Below, in pieces: positions 1 through 7,356 of a stretch of DNA of 12,322 bases. Both the position numbers and the translations under genes were made by a program. Position 1 is the first letter of the stretch, and each line of letters begins with the position of its first letter. This DNA is from Clostridia bacterium (lineage in GTDB: Bacteria > Bacillota_A > Clostridia > Christensenellales > Aristaeellaceae): the NCBI GenBank assembly GCA_017432405.1, contig JAFRJF010000202.1:1-12322 (forward strand), written 5' to 3'. Below the pieces are notes generated by a model. The model had not been told where the DNA came from. It searched no databases and saw nothing but the letters and a program-made list of their open reading frames with translations.

Positions 1-2
1 AT

Positions 3-635
3 GACGACGACGATGACGATGACGACGACGGGGATTACTACAGCATGGAAGCGCTGATGAATCCCCCGGACGACCCCGAAGCCCCGGCGGATGCCCAGGA
101 CGCCGCGCCGACCAGCACGCCGAGGCCCGGCAGCAACCTGATCGACCCCAACACGCTGTCCTACACCGCCCTCAGCGACCCGGACATGAAGCTCACCTTC
201 AACTACCCCTCGAATTGGATCAACGTGCCGGGGGTATTTACGGTGTGCTACCGGGAGATGGCGGAGCAGGGCGAATTCCCGGCCAGGGTCGCCATCTCCG
301 CCAAGCGGCTGGTGCACTCGCCGGAGGGCACGGTGGTGTCGGACGAGCTGACCGAATTCGTTCGGGTCATCCGGAAGCAATACGACGCCAGCACCTTCCA
401 GCTGGGCACGCCCAATTCAGAGGACACGTTCATGGGCAAGCAGGCCCTCTCCAACACCTATCTCGCCTACTCCGGCGAGACCGAGGTCAAGGGCTTCATC
501 ATCGGCCAGTCCATCGGACGGGTGTTGTACGTGTTCCACTTCAGCGCCTCCTACGAGGATTACGCCGCCATGGAGCGCGTGATGCGATACATGCTCAATT
601 CGGTGCAGATCATACAGGACGAAAAGAAGGATTAG
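3..635 (+). CDS. Partial gene: protein with acidic linker and PsbP-like C-terminal domain, function unknown
   Basis: The reading frame is open from the window edge, so the 5' end is missing. The first visible codons are nine Asp in a row, then Gly-Asp-Tyr-Tyr-Ser. The ATG at 45 lies inside this frame and has no convincing ribosome site, so I do not take it as the start. After the acidic run comes a linker rich in Pro, Ala and Asp (about 35 residues). A compact domain of about 150 residues follows. It begins with a 'KLTFNYPSNW' motif, which resembles the F-x-YP-x-x-W opening of PsbP/Mog1-fold domains found in many Gram-positive lipoproteins and membrane proteins. A missing N-terminal membrane anchor or signal peptide is likely but cannot be seen. 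It ends with TAG at 633-635, directly before a palindromic terminator shared with the convergent hydrogenase gene. I do not recognise a specific function. The fold assignment is inferred from the motif and overall pattern. Confidence 0.75.
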   Translation, partial: DDDDDDDDDGDYYSMEALMNPPDDPEAPADAQDAAPTSTPRPGSNLIDPNTLSYTALSDPDMKLTFNYPSNWINVPGVFTVCYREMAEQGEFPARVAISAKRLVHSPEGTVVSDELTEFVRVIRKQYDASTFQLGTPNSEDTFMGKQALSNTYLAYSGETEVKGFIIGQSIGRVLYVFHFSASYEDYAAMERVMRYMLNSVQIIQDEKKD

Positions 636-636
636 A

Positions 637-678
637 ATAAGGCGCGGGGACGGAATGCATTCCGTCCCCGCGCCTTAT
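637..678. terminator. Bidirectional hairpin terminator, 42-base perfect palindrome
   Basis: Bases 637-678 read identically on both strands, from ATAA at one end to TTAT at the other. The stem is GC-rich (GGCGCGGGGACGG against CCGTCCCCGCGCC) with TGCA at the apex. It sits between the stop codon ending at 635 and the convergent hydrogenase stop at 696, so it can serve both genes. The U-tract is poor on both sides (TTAT then mixed bases), so termination strength is uncertain. Confidence 0.8.
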
Positions 679-695
679 CGTTGCGGTCAGCTTGT

Positions 696-2138
696 TTACT
701 TCTGCTCGAACTCGCCCAGCGCGCTGACGATGGTGCGCTCGCTCTCCTGCTTTTCGTACTTGGTGAACTGCACGCGGTTGCGGGCGCTGTGGCTCAGGCA
801 GGCAGGGCCTCCAATGCAGCCGCCGTCGCAGGCCATGCCCTCGATGAAGTTCTCCTTCAAGACGCCCTTGCTCTTCTTCAAAAGCGCCGCGTTGCACTCC
901 GCCAGCCCGTTGCAGGACACGGCCTGGAGATCGAAGTTCTCCACGCCCTCCATCTCCTTGATGGCCTCGGCGACCGCGTCCGCCAGTCCGCCGCAGCGGG
1001 CAAAGCCCCGGCCGAAGGTCGAGGAATTGGTCAGCTGGACGCCCTTCAGGGACCGAAGGTCGATGTCGGCGGCGTCGATCCAGGCCTGCATCTCCTCGAA
1101 GGTGATGGCGCAGCTGACCGCGTTCTTGCTGCGGGTGTAGATCGTCTCGTACTTCTTGGCGATGCAAGGCCCGATGAACACGATCTCGGCGGTGGGGTCC
1201 TTCTTGCGGATCTGGAAGGCCATCATCGCCATCGGCGATGGATTGTTGGACACATGCGGCGCGATGTCGGGATAGTTCTTCTGCACGAGGCTCACAAACG
1301 CCGGACAGCAGGAGGACGTGAGGAAGCCCTCCTCCACCAGCTCCTTGGCCTCGTGGAAGGCCACCGCGTCCGCGCCCCAGGCGGCCTCCTCCACCCGGTA
1401 GAAGCCCAGCTTCAGCAGCGCCTCATACACCTGGTCGGCCTTCACGTCGGTGTACTGGGCGCCGATGGACGGGGCCACCACGGCGTAGGTGTGGTAGAGC
1501 TTGTTGTTCAGCGAGTCCTTGATGATCTGTATGGCCTTGGTCAGGAAGGACTTGTCTGAGATCGCGCCGAAGGGGCACTGGTACACGCAGGCGCCGCAGG
1601 AGACGCACTTCTCCAGCTTGATCATGGCCTTCTGGTTATCGGGGTTGATGCTGATGGCCTTCATCTTGCAGGCCTTGATGCAGGGCCGCTCCAGCTTCAG
1701 TATCGCGCCGTAGGAGCAGGCGGCGGCGCACCGCCCGCACTCCACGCACTTCGTCTTGTCGATGGTGGCGTGGCGGTTGACGATGGTGATGGCGTTCTTC
1801 GGGCAGGCGTTCATGCAGTTGTGGGCGATGCAGCCCCGGCAGGCCTGGGTGACGGTGATGCCGTCCACGGGACACTCGTCACAGGCGATGGGCAGCACCT
1901 CGACCACGTTGGGGTTGCGGGTATTGCCGCCCAGGGCCAGCTTCACCCGCTGGTTGATGATGGCCCGCTCCTTGTAGATGCAGCAGCGCATGGTGGGCTT
2001 CGCGCCGTCGGGGATGATCTTTTCCGCGATGCCGAGGGTGTTTTCCGGCGTCAGCGCGTCGCCCAGGGCCAAGGTGGCCACTTCCTTCAATACTTTATAT
2101 TTCAGCTCCTGAACATCGGTGTCGAATTTCGGCGTCAT
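696..2138 (-). CDS. Monomeric [FeFe] hydrogenase, group B-like, with N-terminal ferredoxin domains
   Basis: A cytoplasmic enzyme expected to interconvert protons and H2 with ferredoxin as electron partner. I start it at the ATG at 2138 (480 aa), because GGAGG lies 7 bases upstream; the longer frame to 2174 would overlap the -10 box. The N-terminal half (about residues 90-190) holds Cys clusters for several [4Fe-4S] centres: CRGCIAHNCMNACP, CVECGRCAAAC with CIKAC, and CVSCGACVYQCP. The C-terminal half has the three H-cluster motifs: TSSCCPAF (Cys 277/278), GPCIAKKYE (Cys 325) and GMACDGGCIGGPACL (Cys 437/441), so all four ligands are present. The second motif has Gly where canonical enzymes have Met (MPC), and the third lacks the usual GGGQP ending. 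These changes point to the group B family (TIGR04105-type) rather than the well-studied group A enzymes. No HydE/F/G maturases lie in the window. It is a single-gene unit with its own promoter and terminator. Hydrogen evolution, uptake and sensing are all possible. Confidence 0.93.
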   Translation of the reverse strand: MTPKFDTDVQELKYKVLKEVATLALGDALTPENTLGIAEKIIPDGAKPTMRCCIYKERAIINQRVKLALGGNTRNPNVVEVLPIACDECPVDGITVTQACRGCIAHNCMNACPKNAITIVNRHATIDKTKCVECGRCAAACSYGAILKLERPCIKACKMKAISINPDNQKAMIKLEKCVSCGACVYQCPFGAISDKSFLTKAIQIIKDSLNNKLYHTYAVVAPSIGAQYTDVKADQVYEALLKLGFYRVEEAAWGADAVAFHEAKELVEEGFLTSSCCPAFVSLVQKNYPDIAPHVSNNPSPMAMMAFQIRKKDPTAEIVFIGPCIAKKYETIYTRSKNAVSCAITFEEMQAWIDAADIDLRSLKGVQLTNSSTFGRGFARCGGLADAVAEAIKEMEGVENFDLQAVSCNGLAECNAALLKKSKGVLKENFIEGMACDGGCIGGPACLSHSARNRVQFTKYEKQESERTIVSALGEFEQK

Positions 2139-2178
2139 GTCCATTCCTCCCTGCGTTATACTTTTCAAACACACTGGT

Positions 2179-2208
2179 ATTATAACACGCCATCAATTCA
2201 TTGCGCAA
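2179..2208 (-). promoter_or_regulatory. Promoter of the [FeFe] hydrogenase gene
   Basis: On the minus strand a perfect TATAAT (-10, 2184-2179) lies 18 bases downstream of TTGCGC (-35, 2208-2203), which keeps only the TTG of the consensus. The start codon at 2138 is about 40 bases downstream of the -10, with GGGAGG in between. The AT-rich sequence stands out from the GC-rich coding DNA. Confidence 0.65.
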
Positions 2209-2209
2209 T
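2200..2209. promoter_or_regulatory. Possible operator: palindrome ATTGCGCAAT over the hydrogenase -35
   Basis: A perfect 10-base palindrome covers the weak -35 of the hydrogenase promoter and lies 17 bases upstream of the -35 of the divergent phosphoribosyltransferase promoter. Its position suits a repressor or redox regulator. It does not match the TTGTTAA-type Rex half site I know from clostridia. A palindrome this short can arise by chance, so this is a suggestion only. Confidence 0.25.
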
Positions 2210-2225
2210 ACTCCCCGCAAATAAT

Positions 2226-2254
2226 TTGACAAAGCCGCTGCTTAATGATAGAAT
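2226..2254 (+). promoter_or_regulatory. Strong sigma-A-type promoter of the phosphoribosyltransferase gene
   Basis: A perfect TTGACA (2226-2231), a 17-base spacer and TAGAAT (2249-2254, one mismatch to TATAAT). The predicted transcript starts near 2261, leaving a leader of about 30 bases, too short for a riboswitch. This promoter also rules out the longer reading frame whose ATG at 2245 would lie inside it. Confidence 0.85.
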
Positions 2255-2292
2255 TTATTAGGATATTTACAGCAAAAACGAGGTGTTTCAAT

Positions 2293-2856
2293 ATGAGCAA
2301 ACAGGCCTACCGGATGAACATCGCCGGACTGGACCGGGATCTGCCCCTGTGCCCCATATCGGACAAGCTGATGATCGGCGCGTTCGTGATCTTCGGCGAT
2401 CCCGAGCTGACCACCGCCTGCGCCAAAGCGCTGCTGGCGCGCTGCCCCGAGCACGACGTGCTGATCACCGCGGAAAGCAAGGGCATCCCGCTGGTCTGCG
2501 AGATGGCCCGGATGAACGGCAACGCGCGCTACGTGCTGGCACGGAAGTCGCCGAAGCTGTACATGCGCAACGTGATGACCGTAGAGGTGCGCTCCATCAC
2601 CACCGACCACAAGCAGACCCTGTGTCTGGACGGCGGCGACGCCGAATACATGAAGGGCAAGCGCGTGGTGATCGTGGACGACGTGATCTCCACCGGCGAA
2701 TCGCTGAGGGCCCTTGAGACCCTGGTGGAGAAGGCCGGCGGCAACATCGTGGGCCGCATGGCGATCCTCGCCGAGGGCGATGCCACCAAACGCGACGACA
2801 TCATCTACCTCGAAAAGCTGCCGCTCTTCGACAGCGAGGGGAACCCGATCGACTGA
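2293..2856 (+). CDS. Type I phosphoribosyltransferase, Apt-like (purine salvage)
   Basis: A 187-residue cytoplasmic enzyme predicted to transfer phosphoribose from PRPP to a purine base. The PRPP-binding loop is RVVIVDDVISTGES (about residues 124-137). An upstream ITAESKGIPL stretch (about 58-67) sits at the pyrophosphate-loop position, and RKSPK (84-88) corresponds to the RKxGK segment of adenine phosphoribosyltransferases. Length and motif order fit the Apt family best, with xanthine-type enzymes as the alternative; the substrate cannot be fixed from sequence. I chose the ATG at 2293 because GAGGTG lies 7 bases upstream and the promoter overlaps the earlier in-frame ATG at 2245. It is transcribed alone, divergent from the hydrogenase and convergent with addA. 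Confidence 0.85.
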   Translation: MSKQAYRMNIAGLDRDLPLCPISDKLMIGAFVIFGDPELTTACAKALLARCPEHDVLITAESKGIPLVCEMARMNGNARYVLARKSPKLYMRNVMTVEVRSITTDHKQTLCLDGGDAEYMKGKRVVIVDDVISTGESLRALETLVEKAGGNIVGRMAILAEGDATKRDDIIYLEKLPLFDSEGNPID

Positions 2857-2865
2857 CAGGATCTC

Positions 2866-2906
2866 AACGCCAGAGGGGACGGCTTGCAGCCGTCCCCTCT
2901 GGCGTT
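2866..2906. terminator. Bidirectional hairpin terminator between the phosphoribosyltransferase gene and addA
   Basis: Two 19-base arms (2866-2884 and 2888-2906) pair perfectly around a 3-base TGC loop. The hairpin begins 10 bases after the phosphoribosyltransferase stop and touches the last base of the addA stop codon. On the plus strand a T-rich run (TTCATTCTATT) follows, fitting intrinsic termination; the minus-strand side has no T-tract. The inner stem GGGGACGG/CCGTCCCC is the same as in the hairpin at 637-678. Confidence 0.85.
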
Positions 2907-5900
2907 CATTCTATTCCCAATTCCAATGCTCCCCCGCTCTCCAACAAACACAGCAGCCGCTGCTTCACGGGCATGCCGGTGATGCGCTCCAGGGCCAGGG
3001 CGTAGACCTTCAGCTGCTTCTCGTAGTGGGCACGCAGAAGGTCCATGTCGCTTGTGCGGTCGGTCTTGTAGTCCAGCAGCACCCATTTATCTCCCTCGAC
3101 GAAGCAGCAGTCTATGGTGCCCTGCACCAGCAGCTCGCCGTGACCGTAGCGGCCCGCCTCCTCGGGGGTCAGGGCCTCGTCGATGGGCAGCATGACGTTG
3201 AAGGGCCACTCCCGGCGCACCGCCTTCGCCGCCCGCAGCCGAAGGCCCAAGTCGCTCTCCAGAAAGCGGGACAGCCGCCAGGGCTCCACCGCCTGGCGCT
3301 GGCTGTCCGTGATCAGGCGGCGGTTGGCAAAATCGTCCAGCTGCCGCGCCACCGCGCCGTTCAGCCCCTCGCCGGAAAGGCCCTCCAGCGCCTCCAGCCG
3401 CAAAAGCTGCATGCAGCGGTGGTAGGCGGTGCCCCGCTCCGCCCCGGTCATGCGCCCGGCGTCGTCGGAGAGGAAGGCCGGGCGCTCCGCCAGCGCGGGC
3501 AGCTGTCCGGGCCCCTCGATCTCCCGCAGCAGGCCCGAGGCCGTCAGCTTCAGCGGCCTGCCCGCGGCCAACGGGTCCGGATACTGCCAGGCCAGCTGGG
3601 CGTCCAGCTCCGGGTCGGCATAGTCCTCGGGACGGGCCATCACCCGGTCGAACAGCGCCCGGGCCTCGTCCTCCGCGCCCTCGGCCTGCAGGCGTATGGA
3701 CGCCGCGGGTATCGCCCGAAGGCTGGAGCACAGCGGCTGGCCCTCGGCCTGGGCGCCGCAGCGCGCCGCCATGATCAGGTCCAGGTGGCTGCCCGCCGCC
3801 ACAGGGGCGGCAGAGAGCGCCTGCCAGCGCTTCATCGCCCGGTCGGCATCCTTCACCGTGCCCACCAGTATTAGCTTCCGCTGGGCGCGGGTCATCAGCA
3901 CGTAGAGTATGCGCATCTCCTCTGCGGCGTCCTCCCGGCGCTGGCGGGCCAGTATGGCCGCCTGGGGCAGGGTCATCCGCCGGGTGCGCAGCTCCGGGTC
4001 GCAGTAGCTCATGCCCGCCCCCAGGTCCCTGTGGGTCAGCAGCGGCGCGTCGCTGCGCTCCTGGCGATACTTCTTCGCCAGCTGCGCCCCGAACACCACC
4101 TTGAATTCCAGGCCCTTGCTCTTGTGGACCGACATCATCCGAACCACGTTGTCGTTTTCGCCCAGGAGGTGGGCCGCGTCGCCGTCGCTGCGCTTGCGCA
4201 TGTGCTCGGTGTAGAACAGGAACCGGGTCAGGGAGCCGGCGTATTCGCCGTCAAAGCCGCAGGCGCTGACCACGAACTGATCCAGGTTGGCCTGTCGCTG
4301 GGCGCCGCCCGGCAGCGCCCCGGCATAGGTATAGAAGCCGCTCTCATCCAGCACCAGGCGCACAAATTCGCCCAGGCCCAAGCTGCCCGCCTTCAGGCGC
4401 CAACCGTCCATGCAGTCGAAGAACGCCGCCAGCTTTTCGGCGATCGCATCGTCCATCTCCCGGGCATAGGCCTCTGCAGCGTCCACATAGGCGACATTGC
4501 GATAGGCGATGCGTATGCGGGCCAGCTCATTGGCGCTAAGGCCCACGACGGGCGAGCGAAGCATGGCGATCAGCTCCACGTCCCGGCGCGCGTTTTCGAT
4601 CAGGCGCAGCATCGACAGCAGCCAGCGAATCTCCAGCGACTCGTAATAGCCCGACTGGCCGTCCGCGAAGGCGGGAATGCCGTGGGCCAGCATCACCGGC
4701 ATCAGCGCCGAGAAGGCCGCGGCCTTGCTGCGGGTGAGTATGGCGAAATCCCTGTAGCGCAGGGACGGGTCGGCGGCCATCATACTGCGGATGGTTTGGG
4801 CGATCACGATGCCCTCCCGCTCCATGGCCTGGAGCTGGACGACGTCCACCTCCGACGCGGCCGCCTCCTCCCCCGCCTCCGGGTCGGCGTCCGCGTCCAC
4901 GAGCAGGATGTCCACGTCAGGGGCACCTGAGCCTTCCCCGTCCTCCAGGCCGGGGTTCAGACGCGCCATGGCGTCGTAGGTGATCTCGGCGTCCCCGCCC
5001 GTCATCACCCGCTCGAAGACCATATTGACGAAGTCCAGTATGCCCCGGCGCGACCTGAAATTGCGGGTCAGCGGCAGCAGCAGGCCGCCCTCGCCCTGCC
5101 CGTAGGCCTCGTATTTTTCCAGAAACAGCCGCGGCTCGGCCAGTCGAAAGCGGTAGATGGACTGCTTTACATCCCCCACCATGAACAGGTTGTCGCCCCG
5201 GCAGAGCGCGCTGATCAGCGCCTCCTGAATGTCGGAGGTGTCCTGGTATTCATCGACGAACACATAGTCGTAGCGCTCCCGCATGCTGCGCTCCACTGCC
5301 GGGTTCAAAAGCGCCCGCAGCGTCCGGTGCTCCAAATCGGCATAGGTCAGGCCGGAACGCTGGCTCTTGGCTTCTTCGTAGAGCTCTGACGTCCGCAGGG
5401 CGATGGCCGAGAGGGTTGCGATCTCATCGCCCAGCGCCACGGCGTCCTTCCGCGCCTGGATCAGGGGCAGGTCCTTCAATCGAATGGCCCCGAGGGCGTT
5501 CTTGGCCGCGTCCCTCAGCCGCTTGACCACCTCGACGACCTCCGGGTCCGCGTTCGGGTCCCGCTTGCCCCTGGCCGCCGAAGCCGGCTTGTACGCCAGA
5601 AGCGCCCGGTACAGGTCGTCGTAGTCCTCCAGGGCCAGCATATCCGTCAGGCCCTGGAAATCCGCCTGCATCGCCCCCTGGTAGTTCATCGGGCATCCCG
5701 GCAGCGCCAGCGCGTGGCGGATGTGCACCAGGGCTGTGCGGATGGCCCGACGGGCGTCCTGCTTCAATTCGTCCTGCCACGCCGACAGGGCCGCTTCATC
5801 GCATCGGGAGGCCTGGCGAAGCCACGCCTCCGGGTCGGGGCGGTCCTCCATGCGCCTGAGCAGCAGCTCCGTCGCCGCCCGCACGCCCTTGGGCCCCCTG

Positions 5901-6367
5901 CCGTAGTCCAGGGCCATCAGCGCCTCCCCGCCGGCGGCATAGGCCTCCTCCAGCGCTGCGTCCAGGGCTTCGTCCCGCAGGCGGGCATCCATGGCGTCGT
6001 CCAGAACGCGAAAAGCCGGGTCTACCCCGGCGGATTCAAAGTTCGTGCGCAGAAAATCAGAACAGAAGGCATGGAGCGTCGATATGTTGGCCTGGTCCAG
6101 CTTCAGCTGCTGCTCCCGGCAGCGGGCATCCCCCGCCGCGGCCCGCTCGCTGAGCTGGCGCGATAGCTTGGCGCGCATGTCCGACGCGGCGGCGCGGGTG
6201 AACGTGACCACCAGCATGCGGCCCACGTCCGCCCCGTCCCCGGCGATCAGGCGCAGCACGCGCTCCACCAGCACCGTGGTCTTGCCGGAGCCCGCCGCCG
6301 CGCTGAGCAGTATATTGCTGCCCCGGGCCTCGATGGCCCGCAGCTGTTCATCGGTCCAGTTGGGCAT
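2906..6367 (-). CDS. addA: ATP-dependent helicase/nuclease subunit A (AddA)
   Basis: A 1153-residue DNA-repair enzyme: the 3'-5' translocating helicase and nuclease subunit of AddAB, the Firmicute counterpart of RecBCD, which processes double-strand breaks for RecA. Superfamily 1 motifs are all visible: Walker A AAGSGKTT (Lys 29), Walker B VFVDEYQDTS (369-378), motif III MVGDVKQSIYRFR, motif V SVHKSKGLEF (746-755) and motif VI LYVLMTRAQRK. The C-terminal RecB-family nuclease is complete: GTAYH (His 983), GTID (Asp 1086), LLDYKTD (Asp 1099, Lys 1101) and QLKVY (Gln 1118). Its length is close to the roughly 1230 residues of B. subtilis AddA. The start at 6367 has GGAGG 7 bases upstream. addB, which usually lies directly upstream, is not adjacent: the next gene upstream is a glycosyltransferase, separated by a terminator. 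The partner must lie elsewhere or be missing. Confidence 0.96.
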   Translation of the reverse strand: MPNWTDEQLRAIEARGSNILLSAAAGSGKTTVLVERVLRLIAGDGADVGRMLVVTFTRAAASDMRAKLSRQLSERAAAGDARCREQQLKLDQANISTLHAFCSDFLRTNFESAGVDPAFRVLDDAMDARLRDEALDAALEEAYAAGGEALMALDYGRGPKGVRAATELLLRRMEDRPDPEAWLRQASRCDEAALSAWQDELKQDARRAIRTALVHIRHALALPGCPMNYQGAMQADFQGLTDMLALEDYDDLYRALLAYKPASAARGKRDPNADPEVVEVVKRLRDAAKNALGAIRLKDLPLIQARKDAVALGDEIATLSAIALRTSELYEEAKSQRSGLTYADLEHRTLRALLNPAVERSMRERYDYVFVDEYQDTSDIQEALISALCRGDNLFMVGDVKQSIYRFRLAEPRLFLEKYEAYGQGEGGLLLPLTRNFRSRRGILDFVNMVFERVMTGGDAEITYDAMARLNPGLEDGEGSGAPDVDILLVDADADPEAGEEAAASEVDVVQLQAMEREGIVIAQTIRSMMAADPSLRYRDFAILTRSKAAAFSALMPVMLAHGIPAFADGQSGYYESLEIRWLLSMLRLIENARRDVELIAMLRSPVVGLSANELARIRIAYRNVAYVDAAEAYAREMDDAIAEKLAAFFDCMDGWRLKAGSLGLGEFVRLVLDESGFYTYAGALPGGAQRQANLDQFVVSACGFDGEYAGSLTRFLFYTEHMRKRSDGDAAHLLGENDNVVRMMSVHKSKGLEFKVVFGAQLAKKYRQERSDAPLLTHRDLGAGMSYCDPELRTRRMTLPQAAILARQRREDAAEEMRILYVLMTRAQRKLILVGTVKDADRAMKRWQALSAAPVAAGSHLDLIMAARCGAQAEGQPLCSSLRAIPAASIRLQAEGAEDEARALFDRVMARPEDYADPELDAQLAWQYPDPLAAGRPLKLTASGLLREIEGPGQLPALAERPAFLSDDAGRMTGAERGTAYHRCMQLLRLEALEGLSGEGLNGAVARQLDDFANRRLITDSQRQAVEPWRLSRFLESDLGLRLRAAKAVRREWPFNVMLPIDEALTPEEAGRYGHGELLVQGTIDCCFVEGDKWVLLDYKTDRTSDMDLLRAHYEKQLKVYALALERITGMPVKQRLLCLLESGGALELGIE

Positions 6368-6398
6368 GCAATCGCCTCCCTTGTTTGGGTACGAGGGG

Positions 6399-6404
6399 AT
6401 TATA
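6399..6404 (-). promoter_or_regulatory. Likely -10 box of the addA promoter
   Basis: A perfect TATAAT on the minus strand lies about 32 bases upstream of the addA start and only 5 bases past the terminator hairpin of the preceding operon. A matching -35 would fall within the hairpin; the best candidate there, CGGTCA at 16-base spacing, is weak. The placement suggests addA is transcribed separately from the glycan operon. Confidence 0.5.
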
Positions 6405-6408
6405 TTTG

Positions 6409-6437
6409 AAAACGGGCGCTTGACCGGCGCCCGTTTT
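6409..6437 (-). terminator. Intrinsic terminator ending the glycan operon
   Basis: Arms AAAACGGGCGC and GCGCCCGTTTT (11 base pairs) surround a 7-base loop, 44 bases after the GT2 stop codon in the minus-strand direction. The T4 at the 3' end of the stem is followed by CAAATATAAT, so it has the shape of a rho-independent terminator. Confidence 0.85.
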
Positions 6438-6480
6438 GTATCAGAAGGTCACCGCAAACCAGCCGATTGACGACGGTATA

Positions 6481-7332
6481 TCAAAAAGCCTTCAATTCTT
6501 CGAAAGCCTTTCCATGCTCGTATTCATAGATCTTCGCGTCCACCACGAAGCGGTACCAGAACGAGGACAGCACGTGGTAGATGAAGCCCTCCTTGCCGTC
6601 CAGGAAGCCGCCCCGGAGGAAGTAATTCACATTGAACCACAGAAACGCCCGCAGGAACTTGGGAAACCTGTAGTATACGCCGTACTTCTTTTTGCGCTTC
6701 TTCTCTATTTCCGGATCGTCCACGCTGGCGTCCGCATGGCCGTTCTTCCAGTCCATGTAATCCATGGCTTCACGGGTGGCGTACCAGTTATAACGGCCAA
6801 TGAAGTTGTCCAGGTCCTTGAAATCGTAGTGCAGGAAGTTCTCCCTGAGGGAAATGCTCTCGCCCCGGGACAGTATCGTGTGGGCGTCCCTTCGGCGGTC
6901 CTCGATGCGGCCGACGCCGTTTTTGAACACCATCAGCTTGCGCTTCTTGCTGCCATGGGTCAAGGCCCGCCCCATGAAGAAATAGGTGGCCTCCAGGGTC
7001 ATGCCGTTGACGTCGTCGGCGTCGTGGGCCGCCATCTGGCGCTCGATCTCTTCGCACAGCGCCGGGGGAAACTGCTCGTCGGCGTCGATGCGGATGACCC
7101 ACCTGGTATCGATATCGCAGTTGTCCAGGCCCCAGTTGAACTGCTTGGCGTAGTATTCGAATTCGTGAAAGTACGCCTCCGCGCCGTTGGCCTTCGCCAG
7201 CTCCACGGTCCTGTCCGTGCTGCCGCTGTCCACGACAACCATGCGGCGGCAAAGCCCCCGCACCGATTGCAGGCAGCGCTCGATATTCAGTTCCTCATTT
7301 CGGGTCAGTATGATCGCGGTGATGTCGGCCAT
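6481..7332 (-). CDS. Glycosyltransferase family 2, WaaE/KdtX-like
   Basis: A 283-residue GT-A fold glycosyltransferase expected to act at the inner membrane face and add a sugar from a nucleotide donor to a lipid-linked glycan. The N-terminus IILTRNEELNIERCL and VVVDSGSTDRT are classic GT2 nucleotide-binding segments. RIDADEQF (81-88) is the DxD metal site, and the GRIEDRRRDAH stretch (141-151) sits where the catalytic base is expected. The C-terminal part, with RFPKFLRAF and GGFLDGKEGF, matches the WaaE-like branch and may associate with the membrane. The start at 7332 has AAAGGAG 5 bases upstream. It is the last gene of the operon, 24 bases after the SDR/ATP-grasp gene and followed by a terminator. 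Donor and acceptor sugars cannot be predicted. Confidence 0.9.
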   Translation of the reverse strand: MADITAIILTRNEELNIERCLQSVRGLCRRMVVVDSGSTDRTVELAKANGAEAYFHEFEYYAKQFNWGLDNCDIDTRWVIRIDADEQFPPALCEEIERQMAAHDADDVNGMTLEATYFFMGRALTHGSKKRKLMVFKNGVGRIEDRRRDAHTILSRGESISLRENFLHYDFKDLDNFIGRYNWYATREAMDYMDWKNGHADASVDDPEIEKKRKKKYGVYYRFPKFLRAFLWFNVNYFLRGGFLDGKEGFIYHVLSSFWYRFVVDAKIYEYEHGKAFEELKAF

Positions 7333-7356
7333 GAGGACTCCTTTCCAAATACTGAT

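Noticed and set aside
681..1559. A 292-codon plus-strand frame opposite the hydrogenase
   Set aside because: The hydrogenase on the other strand has all its metal-binding motifs. This frame is Gly/Leu/His/Arg-rich with no known motif.
2139..2174. Upstream ATG at 2174 as hydrogenase start
   Set aside because: It would put the start within five bases of the -10 box. The ATG at 2138 has a well-spaced GGAGG.
2714..3874. A 386-codon plus-strand frame overlapping the phosphoribosyltransferase gene end and addA
   Set aside because: It crosses the perfect terminator hairpin at 2866-2906 and lies opposite the AddA nuclease domain. Its composition is low-complexity Arg/Ala/Gln. It is a shadow frame.
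6420..6437. TTGACC in the terminator loop as a plus-strand -35 box
   Set aside because: No -10 box follows at a usable distance, and no plus-strand gene lies downstream.
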